Shown: piece after piece, positions 10,897 through 25,900 of the stretch | Layout: each line of letters starts with the position of its first letter | Numbering within the stretch: position 1 is the first letter of the stretch | From: Onchocerca lupi | Taxonomy: Eukaryota > Nematoda > Chromadorea > Rhabditida > Onchocercidae | Direction: 5' to 3' | DNA: 64,000 nucleotides | Assembly (NCBI GenBank): GCA_028564675.1 | Contig: JAOVVO010000031.1 | Location: forward strand, 1 to 64,000 | Notes under the pieces: generated by a model | Databases searched by the model: none | Seen by the model: the letters and a program-made list of their open reading frames with translations, nothing else | Told to the model about the DNA's origin: nothing | Program-made: the position numbers and the translations under genes

Positions 10897-13671
10897 TTAT
10901 GAATATTGTTGACAGTATCGTTCACCCAAATTAGCAGCATTAATCCATTTTTTGAAATTTTGTAAATGTTTCGATGTTCGCTTCCTGGAAAATCGTTCTT
11001 CTGATGGACAAAAGGAACGTAATTGCGATTCAGCGGTAGAAATGAAATGTACACGAAATAGCTCAATTTTATCAAGCGTAAAAAGTGTTTGAGCATCAAC
11101 TGAATAATCCATCAAACGTGTTAATGTTGAATAGTCACGTTCACCGATTTGAACTGTAAACTGAAATTTCAGGAGATAAATTTGTCAAATGATAAAACTG
11201 TTTTTCTTATTGGAATCATTATCATTTTAATATTGATAATTTCGATGATGAATGAAACTATTTCAAGTGTTCTGCAATTAATTTATGCGAATTTTTTTAT
11301 CTACAAGAAAAAAAAAAAAAAGCAAAGAATCGCAAATAAAACTGAACTTAATAATTGTAAAAAAAAAAAAATTTCGAAAATTTCAAAAATTAATGAATAA
11401 AAAAATATAAATTTATATAGGTGTTATTTAAGCTTCAATAATTTTATGCTCAATTTTACTTCTGAGAAATTTATAAAATGAAAAAAAAAAAGCAAAATCG
11501 AAATTAATTTAATTTAAATTAATTTGAAATTTGAAATTAATTTGCTTACATACTGACTTTTAGTAAATTATAATAATGATTATAGTATGCATGAAACAGC
11601 ATCATAATTTATAAAGCTATATAAAATTACTGAGTTGAAATAGAATTGCAAAGCAGATAATTTTCTTTACTATTAACTTAAGCAATCATTTAATTAATTA
11701 ATTAATTAATTATAACCTCAGTAACATTTGGGAAGAATGTCCTTTGACATGTGGATGGTGTACATTGTATATGTACGGAATCTTCAGCAGCTTGTCCATC
11801 TAATGTTTTCAGATAACATTGAAAAGAATGCCATCGATTAAAATCCATATTTGATAAGCCAGCTGTGATCAATTCAATGATTCCCATATCAAGCTGATAA
11901 TGATAAAAACAAATATCAATTTAGAATAATGATTATTACTCTTACTTTTTCATTTTTCAAAGCATTACAAAATGATCATTGTTTAATATTTTGTCAACAA
12001 ATAAATAAATGACTAATTGGTTGGTTAATTACTAATTAAAAGAAACAAATTTTTGATTTATTCGATAAATATTCTTGCATTGTTCAAACAAGTTTTCTGT
12101 ATTAAGGATTATGAGCAAATGTGAAGTTGCAAATAAAACTGTCTAAATGAGAAATTTAGATTAAACTGGTAGGAGTTTATTCCTTGCGAAAAAGTTGCTG
12201 AATTAATTTGAGTTAGAGAATTAAAATTTGGAAATCAAGAGAAAAAAAGTAAATATGCGATAGAAATTATGTTTGAAAATTACATATTAATCAAAAAAAA
12301 AAAAATTATGCCTTAAATTATTTAATTAAAGAAATTAAATATTGCTTGATTGGAAAAAATCATGCATTATAAATTTTAATTTTTGATTATTTATGCCTTA
12401 ATCTTATTATGAAATCAGAAAAAACAAAAAATTTGCAATATTTACTGAAACATTTCGAATTGATGGTGCTAATAGTTGCATTGCTTGAAATAATTTGGTG
12501 ATATCTTTTGGTGTCCATCTTTCGTGGATAATAAATATTGCGCTATGAATATCCAAGCTTAACAATATTTGTGCGCTAGGATGGCGATAAAAATTACCTG
12601 AATATGAAAACAATTTAAAATTCAATCAATTAATTGAAAAATTAATTTTTGCAAATTAGGCATAGTTCATGAAATTAGCCAAAAAAAGACTGTGATCAAA
12701 GCAAAAGACAAAATTAAGTAGAATAAATTTAAGATATAATCAAAACTTCTAAATAAATTTAATTTTTTTTTTTTTTAGTTCTAGTAAAGATTACAAATAT
12801 TTTCTTATCAAACTAAAATAGATGATAAGAAATGAAAGCGAAATACTGATATATTTTTATCATTTCTAAAATTTTTGGCTTAAAATGGATTAATAATCAT
12901 ATTAAAATTTATTTAAATTAAAATTAATTTTCTTTTAAACAAATAACTAACCGTCGGTATCATTTTCTTGACCTAATATTGAAGCAATGTTCCGTCGATC
13001 AGCATGCAAATAAAGGATATTGTTGAAACGACTATCAATTAGGCGTTTGAAATTTTTGTTAACACGACGCCATGAATATAAATCAAATGGTGAACATTTA
13101 TGAAATATGGCATTCCTGAAAATTTGCAAACTTTTTTTTTTTCCACAAAATAAACTTTTTGATGTTAAAAAAAATTGAAAAAATTTTTAATGAAAAAATT
13201 TATAAAATTTATATCTTTAAAGTAAATATAATGGTGATGCAATGAAAAAAATTTGTTCTTTTGACAAATTTCAATTTAATATTTATATGCTATGATAGAT
13301 GTATAATCGTTAAGTTTTTAGATTAATAATGATTCTTTTATTATTGCTAAAGTGTTATTATTATTCGCTGATTGTTTGCTTATCACAAAAAGAAAAAGAA
13401 AAAAAAAACAATTTAATTTAATTAAAAAAGAAATAAAAAGAAACAATTTAATTTAATTAACAACAATATACATCCCATAATGTGAAAGATAATTAAATGA
13501 TAAAGAAAAAATAAAGAATTACCATATTTCATCCATAAAGTTGTAACATTTTTCTGAATGAATGGATGATAATGATTGCTTTTTTTTCAACGATAAAATT
13601 AATGTTTCACTACCAATTCGTCGTTGCAATCGACGTACATTAGTTTCGAGAAATCCTTTCAATGATGGCAT
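10897..13671 (-). CDS. F-box-like protein, 5 exons, 301 aa
   Basis: Exons in transcript order: 13671-13523, 13115-12952, 12597-12446, 11893-11717, 11160-10897. The phase closes to 906 nt and all introns are GT-AG. Residues 46-78, containing MDEIW, FHKCSPFDLYSWRRVNKNF and KRLI, follow the F-box pattern: a hydrophobic helix, then Pro and DL, then arginine-rich helices ending in Phe-Lys-Arg-Leu-Ile. Usually this segment binds Skp1 to recruit substrates to an SCF ubiquitin ligase. The remaining 220 residues alternate short hydrophobic strands and polar loops; they contain no kelch, WD or classical leucine-rich repeat that I recognise. Nematodes carry large, fast-evolving F-box families with divergent substrate domains, which fits. 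The 'LP' that normally opens an F-box is missing, so the call is tentative. The ATG directly follows a TTGCAG acceptor. Confidence 0.75.
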
Positions 13672-13680
13672 CTGCAATCA
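13669..13680 (-). promoter_or_regulatory. splice acceptor abutting ATG (likely SL trans-splice site)
   Basis: On the minus strand ATTGCAG is followed immediately by ATG with no intervening base. A capped leader must therefore come from elsewhere, either a spliced leader or an upstream 5'-UTR exon. Confidence 0.6.
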
Positions 13681-13891
13681 AACAGAACAAATTAGAAACT
13701 TTTTGAATTTACACTTTTTTGCTATGAAATTCTATTAAAAATTTGCTAAAAATAATGTTTTCAGGAAGAGAAATACATAAACAGAAAAAGAGGAAAAAAG
13801 CAGAAGTTGCTTAAAACTGATTTGAAAAAATCGATAAAAATTGAAATTTTTTCTTTCTCAGTTAATCTTATTAAAGTAATTCTTTACAAAC

Positions 13892-13920
13892 AAAAAAAAA
13901 AAAAAAAAAAAAAAAAAAAA
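13892..13920. repeat. poly-A run, 29 nt
   Basis: Uninterrupted homopolymer in the 5' flank of the F-box-like gene. Confidence 0.95.
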
Positions 13921-14407
13921 CAAATTATAAAATCGATTATAATAAAAAAGTTAGAATTATTATTTTCAAATATTTGATTCAAAATATTAAATTTTAATTC
14001 TTCTTTCAGTTTTTCATAATGATTTGATTTTTATATTATCATATTTCATTGAAAATTACTATCAGTAATTATAAATGGATCAGAAGTTGAATTTGTCTGA
14101 CAAAAGTTGCTACCATTGCTATATTATATATTTTTTTAGTTGATGAAATCAAATTTAATCGTTTCAAACTGACAAAAAAAGGAAAGTAAAACAAGAAATG
14201 ATGTTTAAATTAAAAGAATTAAAGGCTTCGTATAACAAGTATAACTTAGCATAACACTGTTAATATTAAAAAGTTTTTGCATCAAGTAATTGGAATCAAT
14301 CAGTAAAAATCGAATTAAAAAAGGGAAAAATTTTAATTTCAATTGCTTATTCTAATGAATGATCACTTAATTTATGAAAAATGGCCGGCTCTGGTGAATG
14401 TAGAATG

Positions 14408-14583
14408 TAGACGTAGTCAATAAATCTTATCCGTTCAACTACTTTTATCCGTCACACAAATGTGACAAATAAAAGAAAAAAGATATATCTAAAATAAAAA
14501 ACACGCGCCAAATCAAATGAATGTTTTGTGAAAATTTGAAAGCAACTGGTGAAAAATTTACAAAGTTATATGAGGAAATAACA
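14408..14583. repeat. second dispersed repeat family, copy B
   Basis: Counterpart of 9918-10090. The best-preserved part is the 3' half around 14525-14583 (GAAAATTTGAAAGCAACTGG then GAGGAAATAACA), which parallels GCCAAAATTTGAAAAGAATCGG then GAGGAGTAACA at about 10035-10090. Confidence 0.55.
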
Positions 14584-15901
14584 AACGAAGACTTACTTAT
14601 ATAAAAAGATGAATAAATGAAATGATATAATGAGAAACTAATAAATATTTGAGAAAAGGAGAAAGACAGAAAAGGAAATAATAGTATTTATTATAATAAA
14701 ATATGCTTAACAAGAAGATAGAATAAATCATTGAGAATTAAAATAAATCATTGAAGATGAGAATAAATCATTCAACCATTTAGCAAATTATTCATCAATA
14801 AACTATTTTAAATATGTTTCTCGCTTTTCGTATAACATATGTCGAAAGAAATGTATCAATAACAATTAATGGTGTTACCGTAATTGCAATATTAATTATT
14901 GTTCCAGCAATTATTCGTTTCTGTTTTTTTTAAATTGTTGTATTAGTAGTTAATATTGTCGTTGTTTTAATCAAACATGTTTTATTTTGTAAAATCAAAT
15001 TGTTTTATTAATTAGCAAAACGAATTCCACATTGAAAATTTAAAATTTTTCATTTTACATAGACATTCCTCATCAATTTTTTCATGTTTATTTACGATAA
15101 AATTTAATGGAATTTGGAAGGTCGATCAACTAAAAACACAATTCATTATCGAATAGAGTTGAATGATTAGAATAGAATAGAAATGGCTTGAATGCAGTTT
15201 TGATTTGGCAAAACAAAATTCGAGCAAGATTTTGAAGTGCTTCAAAATACATCAGAGATCATTCTCAATGAGTCGTAAGCTTCTTATTCCTCCCTACTTA
15301 TTTAATCATTCATTAATAATCCAACTGACTGTGATTTTATTAGCTTTCATCAATTTATTTATTTACTTGTTTACGAGTGTTACATTATCATATGCTTCAT
15401 TCATTAGGATTATTTATCTTAGCATATATTTTTTTTTTTTATTCCCTCTTGCATTTATTTATTTGTTAATTATAATTTATTTAGCATTTTATTTTACTTA
15501 CTTTCTTTTTTGCTTCTTTTCCTACTTAAAAACCGTGTAGCTTCAAATGGACCCACCAAAACGATAAACACGTTTACGACCAAAAGGAGAAACATGTTTA
15601 GTAACATGTGAACAGACATGATTCCCGCCAAAACGCTCTGACTAACTGATAAACAACGCAAATTCGATCAATTATGAGACGAACGTTGATGATCAGGAAA
15701 GGAAGAAGAACCCCGAAAGGATTTAAAAGTTTGGATTTTGGAGCAGAATCTCTTTTTCTACAAGTTTTTCAACAAATATTTGCGTTTTCTACATGTTTGC
15801 TGGCGAGAGTTTTCTGCAACAGTTCTCTTCAATGACCATTGCAAGAATCGCTTCGAATCGACAAAACAGGTAACAATCAAGGAAAAGCACTTATTTTTAC
15901 A

Positions 15902-15935
<34 letters not shown>

Positions 15936-18900
15936 GTATATTTTATTTCTTGGATAACATCTCTATTATTTCAATAATCATTCATATTTTAGATCATGAA
16001 AATTAATTGATCATTAAAAATTGAAAGAAATTTTTGGAAAAATTTTCAGTTTTTTGACTCATTTATTGAGACGATTTTTGTTTTTTAAATTTTACAAAAT
16101 CTCACATTTCCATTTTTCCTTTTTCTTTTTCCGCAAATAATTTATTCAGTTTAATTATTCATGTATTTAATTCATTTAAATATTCAAAAACAGACAAAAA
16201 AAAAAGTAAAATGTCACTTCATCAAGTTATCTTATATTTAAAAATATAATAAATAAATAATATTGATGAATGTATTCAAATAATTTCACTAAACAAAAAT
16301 AAAAAAAGTGAAATTCTTAACATAAGTATATATCTAGCATTATTTGTTTGACATAATTTGCTTTCATAAAAGAAAAATATATGAAATATAGTACAAATAT
16401 TACAAATATATAAATAATTGTTACTATTTCATTGAAATCAATAATGGAGAAAAAAATGATAAATTGATATCAATTTATTCCTTGCGATCATTTGATGTAA
16501 CATATTTTCTTATGGAAGATATATATTTATATATAATTGGATGCATAAATGTCACAAAAATAATTGTCACTAGTTTATCGATAATTACTAATAGCAAGAT
16601 GAAATTGATTCAGAAACTTTCGGTTGGGTTTTTTACTGAGTGAAGGAGAAAAAAAAAAATGGAAAGGATAAGGAAGAAAAAAATATCCTCTATTTAGTAC
16701 ATTTTATCTTTTTTTTCTTGAAATGAAAGTTAAAATAATTCTGTGTTATCATTGCCTATTTCAGATAATGAATATTTGAAACTTTTTTCTCCGAATTGAA
16801 AAAAAATATATATATATATTTTTTTTTTTGATAGAAAAATGCATTAAACTTGGCAATATAACTGAAAATATTTAAATCGATAATGAAAAAAATCGGTAAT
16901 AATTAAAGCGAAATTGATCAGTTTTAAAATAGGTCCAATAATAATAAAATAAAATAAAATCGATTATTGATAAAATAAAAAACATCAAAAGTAACATATT
17001 GACAAATGCAATCGCGTATAGCTGAATAAATAAAAGTTTCGAGATTCAAATCCCCTAATCATATAATTCAAAAGCTAACATCATTTAAACAATGAAAAAT
17101 TTGGAATGGAAAATAGAGTGCTGCATTAATTTTGGCCAAGCCTGTGGAAATGAAAAATTGCATTGGCTTCAGCTTTGGCTTTGGCTAAGCTTTTGGAACT
17201 AATTTCAAGTGCAACCTAGCTTCCTTGTTCAATTCTCTTACACAATTTATTTTTATCTTCCCTTTCTTTTTAACATTATTACATTTCAAGGAAGTGTAAA
17301 TTGATAGTAAAATGAAATTTGATAATTCAAAAAAGGAAAAATTTTTGAAACAAATCGCAAATTATAATTAAAAGAGATTAATTGTGCTTTTTCTTTTGAT
17401 TAATTTACTCATATCGTTTAACCAATCTAGTTATTAACAACTACTACTTATACTTGCAATAACAACAAGTATTACTGCAATTATTACTACAATATGATTG
17501 ATAACATGTTTTATGCGAAACAGATAAGGAAGACGCAAAAATTAAGATATGCTCTTGTTGATTTGTCACAATAATATTAATAATAATAATGATAATAATA
17601 GTAATAAAGGTGGATGATCAATCGTAATTTAAGAGATGAATTCTTGAGATGACACTCGAATGGTTTAATCGTTAAAATTATTTATCAATCTAAATCTTTC
17701 TCAACTATCCATTGATTTATCAACGATCCTTTTAATATTTCATTTGTTCCCATTTATTCATAATTTTGTTATGATTTAAGTTATATGGCTAGAATTTCAT
17801 GACAAAATTATAATCGCAAATAATTGTGATAAAAATTTTTATGAAAAATTTATTTAATAAAATTTTATTCAAAATAATCTCATCTTAATATCTCACCGAA
17901 AAAAAATCTAAATTAAAAGATGAAATTAATTTCCAATTTAATTCCAGTTAAAGCTACAGTCTAATATCTAATTAATAGAATTTATTATGCAACGCTGATA
18001 TTCGTTGCTTATAATATCTAAAAATTTGTTGTTCATTTCTTCTCATTTTATTATTTTAATCATCGATTGATAATTTTGATTGCGTTTTCCATTTCTTTTA
18101 CTTTTTCCTTTTTGCTTAACGATTTTTGATGCCTTTAAATTAGTCATTATGCAAAACTGAAATATGGCATAAAAATGAATTTAAGAGACTAGTATTTTCA
18201 TTAAAATCATGGAAAAAAGGATATAAAAATGTTTGCAATCAAAAATTGAAATCTTTCAATTGTTATTGAAACCAATAAATACGGTATGAAATAATTGCGG
18301 TAGTTTGAATGCAAAAACTTTGAAAATTATTGAAATATATCAAAAAATTTCGACTCTAATTAATTAAATAATAGTATAAAACAATTGTTGCAATCTATGA
18401 GCGAAAAATTTATGAATAATTGAAAATAGGCAAAGATTTTGATGTTAATTAATAATTAGTTAACAGTTGTAGCATAAAATGATTGTTGCAATTTTTTAAC
18501 AGAAAACTTCGAAAACAATGAAAAAGTTCCGATTTTAATTAATAATTAGTAATGAGCTGTAAAAAAAAAAAAATGATTTGTGATTTCCGAGGAAAAACTT
18601 CGAAAATAAAAAAAAAAAGTCCCGACGAGTTCAATTGATTGATTAACAGTTGTCACGTGAGAAAAATTGTTAAAATTTGAAAAATGAAAATTTTGAAGAT
18701 GATTAAAAAAAAAAAAATGTAGAAGTAATTAGTTACGATATAATTAATTGCAATAATAATTTAGAATGAATTGTTGCAATTTTAAAATGGGAAATTTTTG
18801 AAAATAATTGGCAATTAGAGGAAAGTAAAAATTGAAATAGAACGATGAAATCGATGGAGAAACATTGAGTATTCAACAGCATGAGAAATGTCACTGAAAT

Positions 18901-19877
18901 GGATTCTGCGGGATTGAATTAATTTTGCATATTGAAAAGATATGAGAAATGAATTTGACAAGAATATTATCATTGCTCAGCTGGAAAATTTTGAACAGGA
19001 AAATGGGCACAAAGATGAAGGAAGAGAAAGGATGAGAGAGTTGATGAAAAAGAGAGAAAAAGAGATGATATTTTTAAAATTTCAATAAATTTCAATACAA
19101 AATCATTAAATAATAGAGAAGAAATAAAATATAAACTATTAAAAAAAAAAAAAAAAAAAACAGAAAAAAAAGAAAAATTTGGAATTTTATAATTCAAACA
19201 TTTCGTATTTTTGATTGAAATTTTACCATTTTTCATTACTTTTTTTTTTTTTTAATTTTTGAAGGAAAATTTTATAGATATTTAGATAATATCGTTTATG
19301 AATATATTAAGTCAACTTATCATTACAAAACTTTTAAATATTTTGGAATTAATTAATGTTATCAATGAAAGAAAGAAAATAAAATAAGAGAAAAAAATAA
19401 TCTTTAAATTTTGAAATTTTTTAAATTTTAATTTTTTTACGAAGCGAATAAGGAAGAAGAGAAAAAACGAAAAACGAAAAAAAGAAGAAAAAAAACAAAT
19501 GAAAACGAAAGAAACGAGTAAATTAAGGATTATTGGCAAAAAAAAAAAAAAAAAGAAAAAAAAGAGGAAAAATTCAGCATTTCAACGATTTGAAAAGCAA
19601 CGAAACTATTTTGAGCAAAACGTTGTACATGAAGTTGCAATAAGACTGAAGTACTTTGTCAGACAAAGATGAAAAAAAATTGTTTTTCAAAAATTTCAAA
19701 AAAGCAAAAACCACAATTTAACATTGAAGAAAGATAATTGAGTAAAATTGTGCTTCATTCATTTGCAAACATTTCAAGCAACAAATGACAACTGCTTAAT
19801 TTCAATGACCAATCACCAATTTCATTCTCATTTCATTTATTTGCTTCCATTAATTTTAAATAAAATTTTGATAGTAC

Positions 19878-19910
<33 letters not shown>

Positions 19911-22900
19911 TTTGGATGTTTCATGTGCTGTTATCGAATTTTGTTTTTTTTTTTATTTTCGAAAATGATGATTAAACTTAATCATTTATCGAATTTTTAT
20001 TTAGAAATTGATTTACTATTTAATATTATCATTTCAATATATTAAATAAACTTGAAAAAAAAAACCACATAACAATTAATTATTTAAAAAAAAAAAACAA
20101 TTTTAAATATTATTTCAATACGCAAATAAATTTTTAATTATGCAATAATTTGTTATTTCGAAAAAAAAAAAAAAAGCAAAGTAAATTCGTATTCTAATTT
20201 TGTTTGCATTGCTAATAATTAACAATTATCTTGACATCATCGTCATTTAATCATTTTTTTCCGGAAAAAAGAAAAAAAAAAATCAATTTTTGAGGAAAAA
20301 TGAGATGTGAAAGAAATTTGCGTAAATATTTTATGCATTGCTGAATCATTTTTGCGAAGAAAAAAATTTTTTTTTTGTTCCTTCTTTCTTTACATTTTTT
20401 GACGATTAAATCATTATAAAATGTCATTTTAAAATTTATAATTTAATTTATTAGAAATGAAATAATGCATTCATTTCTATTCTAACTTGCCAATGTCACA
20501 AATAAATTCAATCGTTAAAATCAAATCAATTAAGAAATAAATAATTCATTTCATCGATTATTGGTAATCAATCTATTTTTATATTGTAATAAACAGTTGA
20601 TAATTAATAATATATCATAAATTATGCATTTATTTATTATAATTTATCATGCATTCATTGAAAGTAAGCAGTATATATATATATATATGGAAAGCAATTA
20701 ATTTTCTGTAAGCATAAATATTCTAATATTTGCATTAATTCTGAATATTTTGAATTACTTTTTTGAAAAAAACATTTAAAAAATTTAATGCTAAAAAACT
20801 AAAAGAAAATATTTCATTCTTGTCTTCAAATCCTTTAAAAATGATAACTTTTGTACTTTTATCATTCAATTTTTCTCTCTCAACTTCTATCACTACTGCC
20901 CATTTGTCTCCATTCTTTTCTTTCATATTTTTTCAATCACATGATATGATAATGATAATTTCAACTATATATCAGCATAAATTTCAGCATAAAACAAAGT
21001 CACTTTTTCAACAAAAAAAAAAAAAAAATTCCAATTATTGATACTAAAATAATTGAATTAAATAATATTTTTTTAATCGGAAATAAAAAAGAAGAAATGA
21101 AATGATTGAAATGAATTATTAAGTGATAAATACAGTATAATAAATTGGAAATTACCATTAAATATGTTGCAATCAACACTGATAAACATTGAATTTATTC
21201 CGGAAAAACAGATTAACAACTTGTCAACTTTATCTTTTCTCTATTGCTTCTTGTTTTTATATCAGATAATTTGATAAATTATGTACTACTAGACAGATAG
21301 ATTGTGATTTATTATGGCATACAGAATTCGTTTTTATTTTTTATTTTAAGAAACGAAAATGTCACCAATTACCTTCATTCATCACTTATCATTGAAAAAA
21401 AATCTTTGAGCAAAACTTCACTTAAAACTTATTTTGTTAATTGTGCAAATTTTAAATATTATTTTATTAAAGGTAATTTTTTGGCAAAAATAAATTACTT
21501 TGCAATTAATCATTCATTACCTTCATCATTGTCTGCTAAAAATGTTTATTCATAGTAAATATCAATTTTTTAATACATCGAAAGAATGAAGATGTTTTCA
21601 AGATGTTTTTGATTATTAAATTTAGTTCAATTAACATGTTTTTTTTTTTCGTACGTTTAGGTATCATTTCTTTTTTTTTTTGTTTTTAAATTTAGTCTAT
21701 TTTAACTGTTTTTTTTTTTTTTTTGTTGCAATGTTAAGCTTATGCCTAGAATAAAAATTTATCAGGAAAATTTTGAATCTTAACAGGTTAATGACTTTTC
21801 GTTATCTAAGATTTTGAATTATTATAGATAAGATGCGTGTTCAAGAACTTTCAGAGGTTTAAGATTTTGAACAAACGAACATTGAAATTTCTATTTATAT
21901 ATGGTTAGATTCAGCTAGTATATTAATAATAATAAAATTATTCGCAAGATGATGAAAATGAATAGAAAGAAGCTATCATAAACAAATATTATAATCGATA
22001 TGAATGATGATGATATCGAAAAAATTTTAATCGATCATTTAAAAATCAGGATGGAGAAATCCTATTGAGATGGAAAAATATCAAGCAATACTGCAAGGTT
22101 TGCCTGAAAATTCTGTAAACTGTCGCATGGTGGCGGATAAATCAAAGTTTAAATATGATTTTAGTTAGAATTCATTTAAATTTTTGTTAAACAAATTTAA
22201 TTATTCGACAATTTTTGATAATTTATCAGTTTTAACTTCTTACAATTATTTTTACAAATATATTACGCTGCCTGAAAACTCTGCAAACTGTCGAATGATG
22301 GTCAGATCAAAGTTTAAATATAATTTCAGATTATTAAAAATAAGGTAACTAATTGAAGTTGAATGATTTAATTAAATTTTAATTTATTGATTTTACACAC
22401 CAAAAAAATAACTTCTTATATAACTAGTTGATAATTATTTGTTGAAAAGTTTCAATGCGTGTTATAAATAAAAACTTATTTGTTTAGCAAATCTTTTTTC
22501 TTTTTTTTTTTTATTATCAATACACAATTAAAAAACTGATTGCGATTAAAATAAAGAATGATTGATTCGAATGATACTATCACTTGTCATCATATGACAT
22601 GTGATGATAAATTTGAAAATTGGGAATGCATCATATTTTGAATATGCAATTCACAATACATCAGAAAGCACATTTTGAAGAAAAAAAACACAATTTTATA
22701 ACTTCAATTTGTATTCAAATACCTAATTCTTCAATAAATTTGATTAAACAGTAAAATGAAGGAAAGGGAATCCAATAACCTTATCTTTTTTTAAAAATCG
22801 AAAACTTTGTTCATCTGTTCTTTTTCTATTCTCTCCAAAAAGATCGCAAAATTATGTAATAAAAGATCGCATATAATTAAAAAATTATCTGAAAACGGTC

Positions 22901-25900
22901 AACATGGATTTATGGCCGAGTTCTGTGCATAATAATTTTCAAATTATTTTCGTACTAAATCATTACTTATCTATGAAACGAAATGTGAAACTGGAAGAAT
23001 GATGCATATACAAGCAAAAAATGATTCTGTTTGTAAGATAAGAATTGAGATTAAGACAAGTCTTATCTGTAATCAAAATTTCTGCATGAAAATTGCCAAC
23101 TGTTGCGTCAATTAGATTGAATTTGCAAGATTATTTTGCGAATTAGAAGAAAAAAAAATTTTGCGAATTGCTCAGTTTTATCATGGAATATTTCGACATT
23201 TTAGCGATTTTAAATATTGATAAACAAGCCATCTAGAAGTATTGTAAGTATCATGCAGATAATTATTTTTGTTTTTTTTTTTCGTCATCCAAAAGTTAAC
23301 TTAATGACAAAATACTTTTTTTTTTCTGGAATTGTAAAAATAAATATTGTAAATAAGGAGGAAAGTATTCAGTTTCGATTAATGTTTCCGCATATGATAA
23401 ATATGATTTCGCAAATGTTATCGCATTTCCGCAACGCTACTTTAAACCTTCAAAATATAAGAAAAGACAAAAAAACGGTAGTCGTCAATCTTATTATTAA
23501 AATTGTCAGTGTCAGAAACCGAAAAAAAAGATTTGATTTTTTCTTTTCTTTTCAAAATTTTTATTTTAAAAGAGAAGTTTATTTTCACTTTTTTCTTACA
23601 TTAACTTAACTAAATAAATTTAAAGTTATTATAATCAAAGTCATTTAAATTGATTAAATTATAATGGATATTTCTATATTCTAATGCTTACGATAAAATA
23701 ATTGCTTTCGGGTAATGTGGTGAATATTTTTTTACCAGTTGAGTGATTGCTTAGTTCAATAATCAATTATCAATGATTGCAATTGTTATCAATTATGAAA
23801 ATTTGCTTACCATTCGTACAACATGTAATTGGATATAAGATTCAATTGAATTGTTATAATAATTCGTAACAGTTAAAAATATGATTAATATGATGATAGA
23901 TAGGAAATATATAGTAGTAATATTTTTAGATCATTCGAATTCCTTGAATGTACCTAAAAATTGATTAAAAACTAAATTAGACTAAAAATAATTGTAATCT
24001 AATTCTTTCTTCTCTTTTTTTTTTTTTTTTTTTGATATCATTTATGAATATATCGCTCATTTTTATCATTGCATTCTATATTGCTTCTTTATATTCAATA
24101 CCATCCTATCGATGGCATAAATAAATATCATATCACAAAAAATATAAAATATCACATGATAAATCATATCAAAAAAAAAAAAAAGAAAAAGAAAAAAACA
24201 GCTGCATTAGAATATTTGATATTAAACAAAATATGTCAAAATATATCAGAATAAATCATACTAAAATCAACTAATTATCATTATAGCAAATTAGAAATTG
24301 CTGGTATAAGATAGGTAAAAATACTTCATTAATTTATTTTCACCTGAGTTTTTCGCACATTTTTTCAGTCATCCATCATTTATTCATTTATTTACTAGTT
24401 AATTAACAACTTAATTACTACTATGCATCTAAATTAATGAGAAGAGAATAATATTTAGTAGGAAGAGAAGATTGGCAAAAGAAATATCTTAATTTAAAAG
24501 AAATGAATAATTTTAATATATTTCTTGAATAATAATAATATTGTTGCCTTCTAGAAATGCAATAAAATAAAATTGAAAAAAAAAAGACAAAAAAAAAAAC
24601 TAACAAATTTCAGTTTATGTCATTTTTATGTTTTTGTTTCTCTTTTTTTTTTTTTGAAAAAAGAAAAAATTACCATTTAGCTTAATAAAAATCAATCCAA
24701 TGATATTTGAGAGAAAAAGGAAAAAATGAGAAGCAAATGAGAAAGAAAGTGAAATTTCCTTTTATTTTTTTACTAATTCAATTTATTTGAGACAAGTTTT
24801 AATTTTAATCAAGTTTGAGAATCTAAAAATTATTATAAGATTTAATTTTTAAGAGTAAAATAACTATTGCATATAGCTTCAAAAATCAATGCTAATTTTA
24901 AAATAAATTTATCAATTTGCCCTTGCAAATTCATATGTATCCCTGAAAAACTGAAAATGTTACCAAGGTAACATATGAATATCAGAAAAAATCAAAAAAA
25001 AAAAAAAAACGATTAATTATGAAATAACAGCAGCGATTTTTTCGCAAAAATGAACATAATATTATTAAAATTTATTGCAGTAATAAATTACTCAAAAAAT
25101 TCAAGTATCTGTCTATTTATATGTCTAATGCAATTATGTTAATATTATACTATCAAATTGTATAATTATCATCCGAAAAAATTGAATGCTCAATAAAAAA
25201 TAATTTTTATAATTAATTTAGTGAAATGAAATCGAAATTCCGAATTCTAAATTACGATACGTTTATGTCACTATCGTATATCTGATGCTATTCTTCCATC
25301 TATCCTTTAATTTTTAAAATGCGATGAAGTATCGAAAAATTCTCACTAGAAAAATTTGAAGAACAAAAAAAAGAAAAATGAAATAATTAGTTAAATATGA
25401 TCTTATATTAGGTAAACCAATTCCTTTTTTTTATTCGATTAATTTAATCCATAAGATATAGTCTATATATAAAAATAGAGGAAAAAATGCAGATTGATAA
25501 TATTTACATTTATATGAAAGTATGGTGGCTAATAGAAATATATCAATGAATAAATGCATATTAATATTTATGTGCAGCTGAATAAAATTGCATTAAACTT
25601 CAGATGAAAGTAAAAGTTTAAAAAAGAAAAAAAAAAAAACTTAATTTACCATTTGAGCTTATTATTGCTTTCAACAAAAATTGCAAAAGAAATTGATTCA
25701 TATCACTCGAGAATGCAAGATGTATTCTCGAATGACGTGCATTCATGCTGGGTATTGCATACGGGAACATATGCTATAACTTCATTAGTCATTTTCTTTT
25801 CACGAAAGAAAAATAAAAAATGAAAAGAAAAATAAAATGGCTAATTTCTTTATTCGATAATTAATTCTAAAATTTATAAGATATAAATTAAAAAGGCATT

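Noticed and set aside
15205..15540. 111-aa hydrophobic open frame, possible membrane protein
   Set aside because: Composition is what T-rich DNA gives by chance. No family motif, no acceptor near the start, and no conserved polar residues between hydrophobic stretches.
17036..17062. tRNA T-arm-like word GAGATTCAAATCCC
   Set aside because: No matching acceptor, D or anticodon arms around it; the T-stem does not pair.
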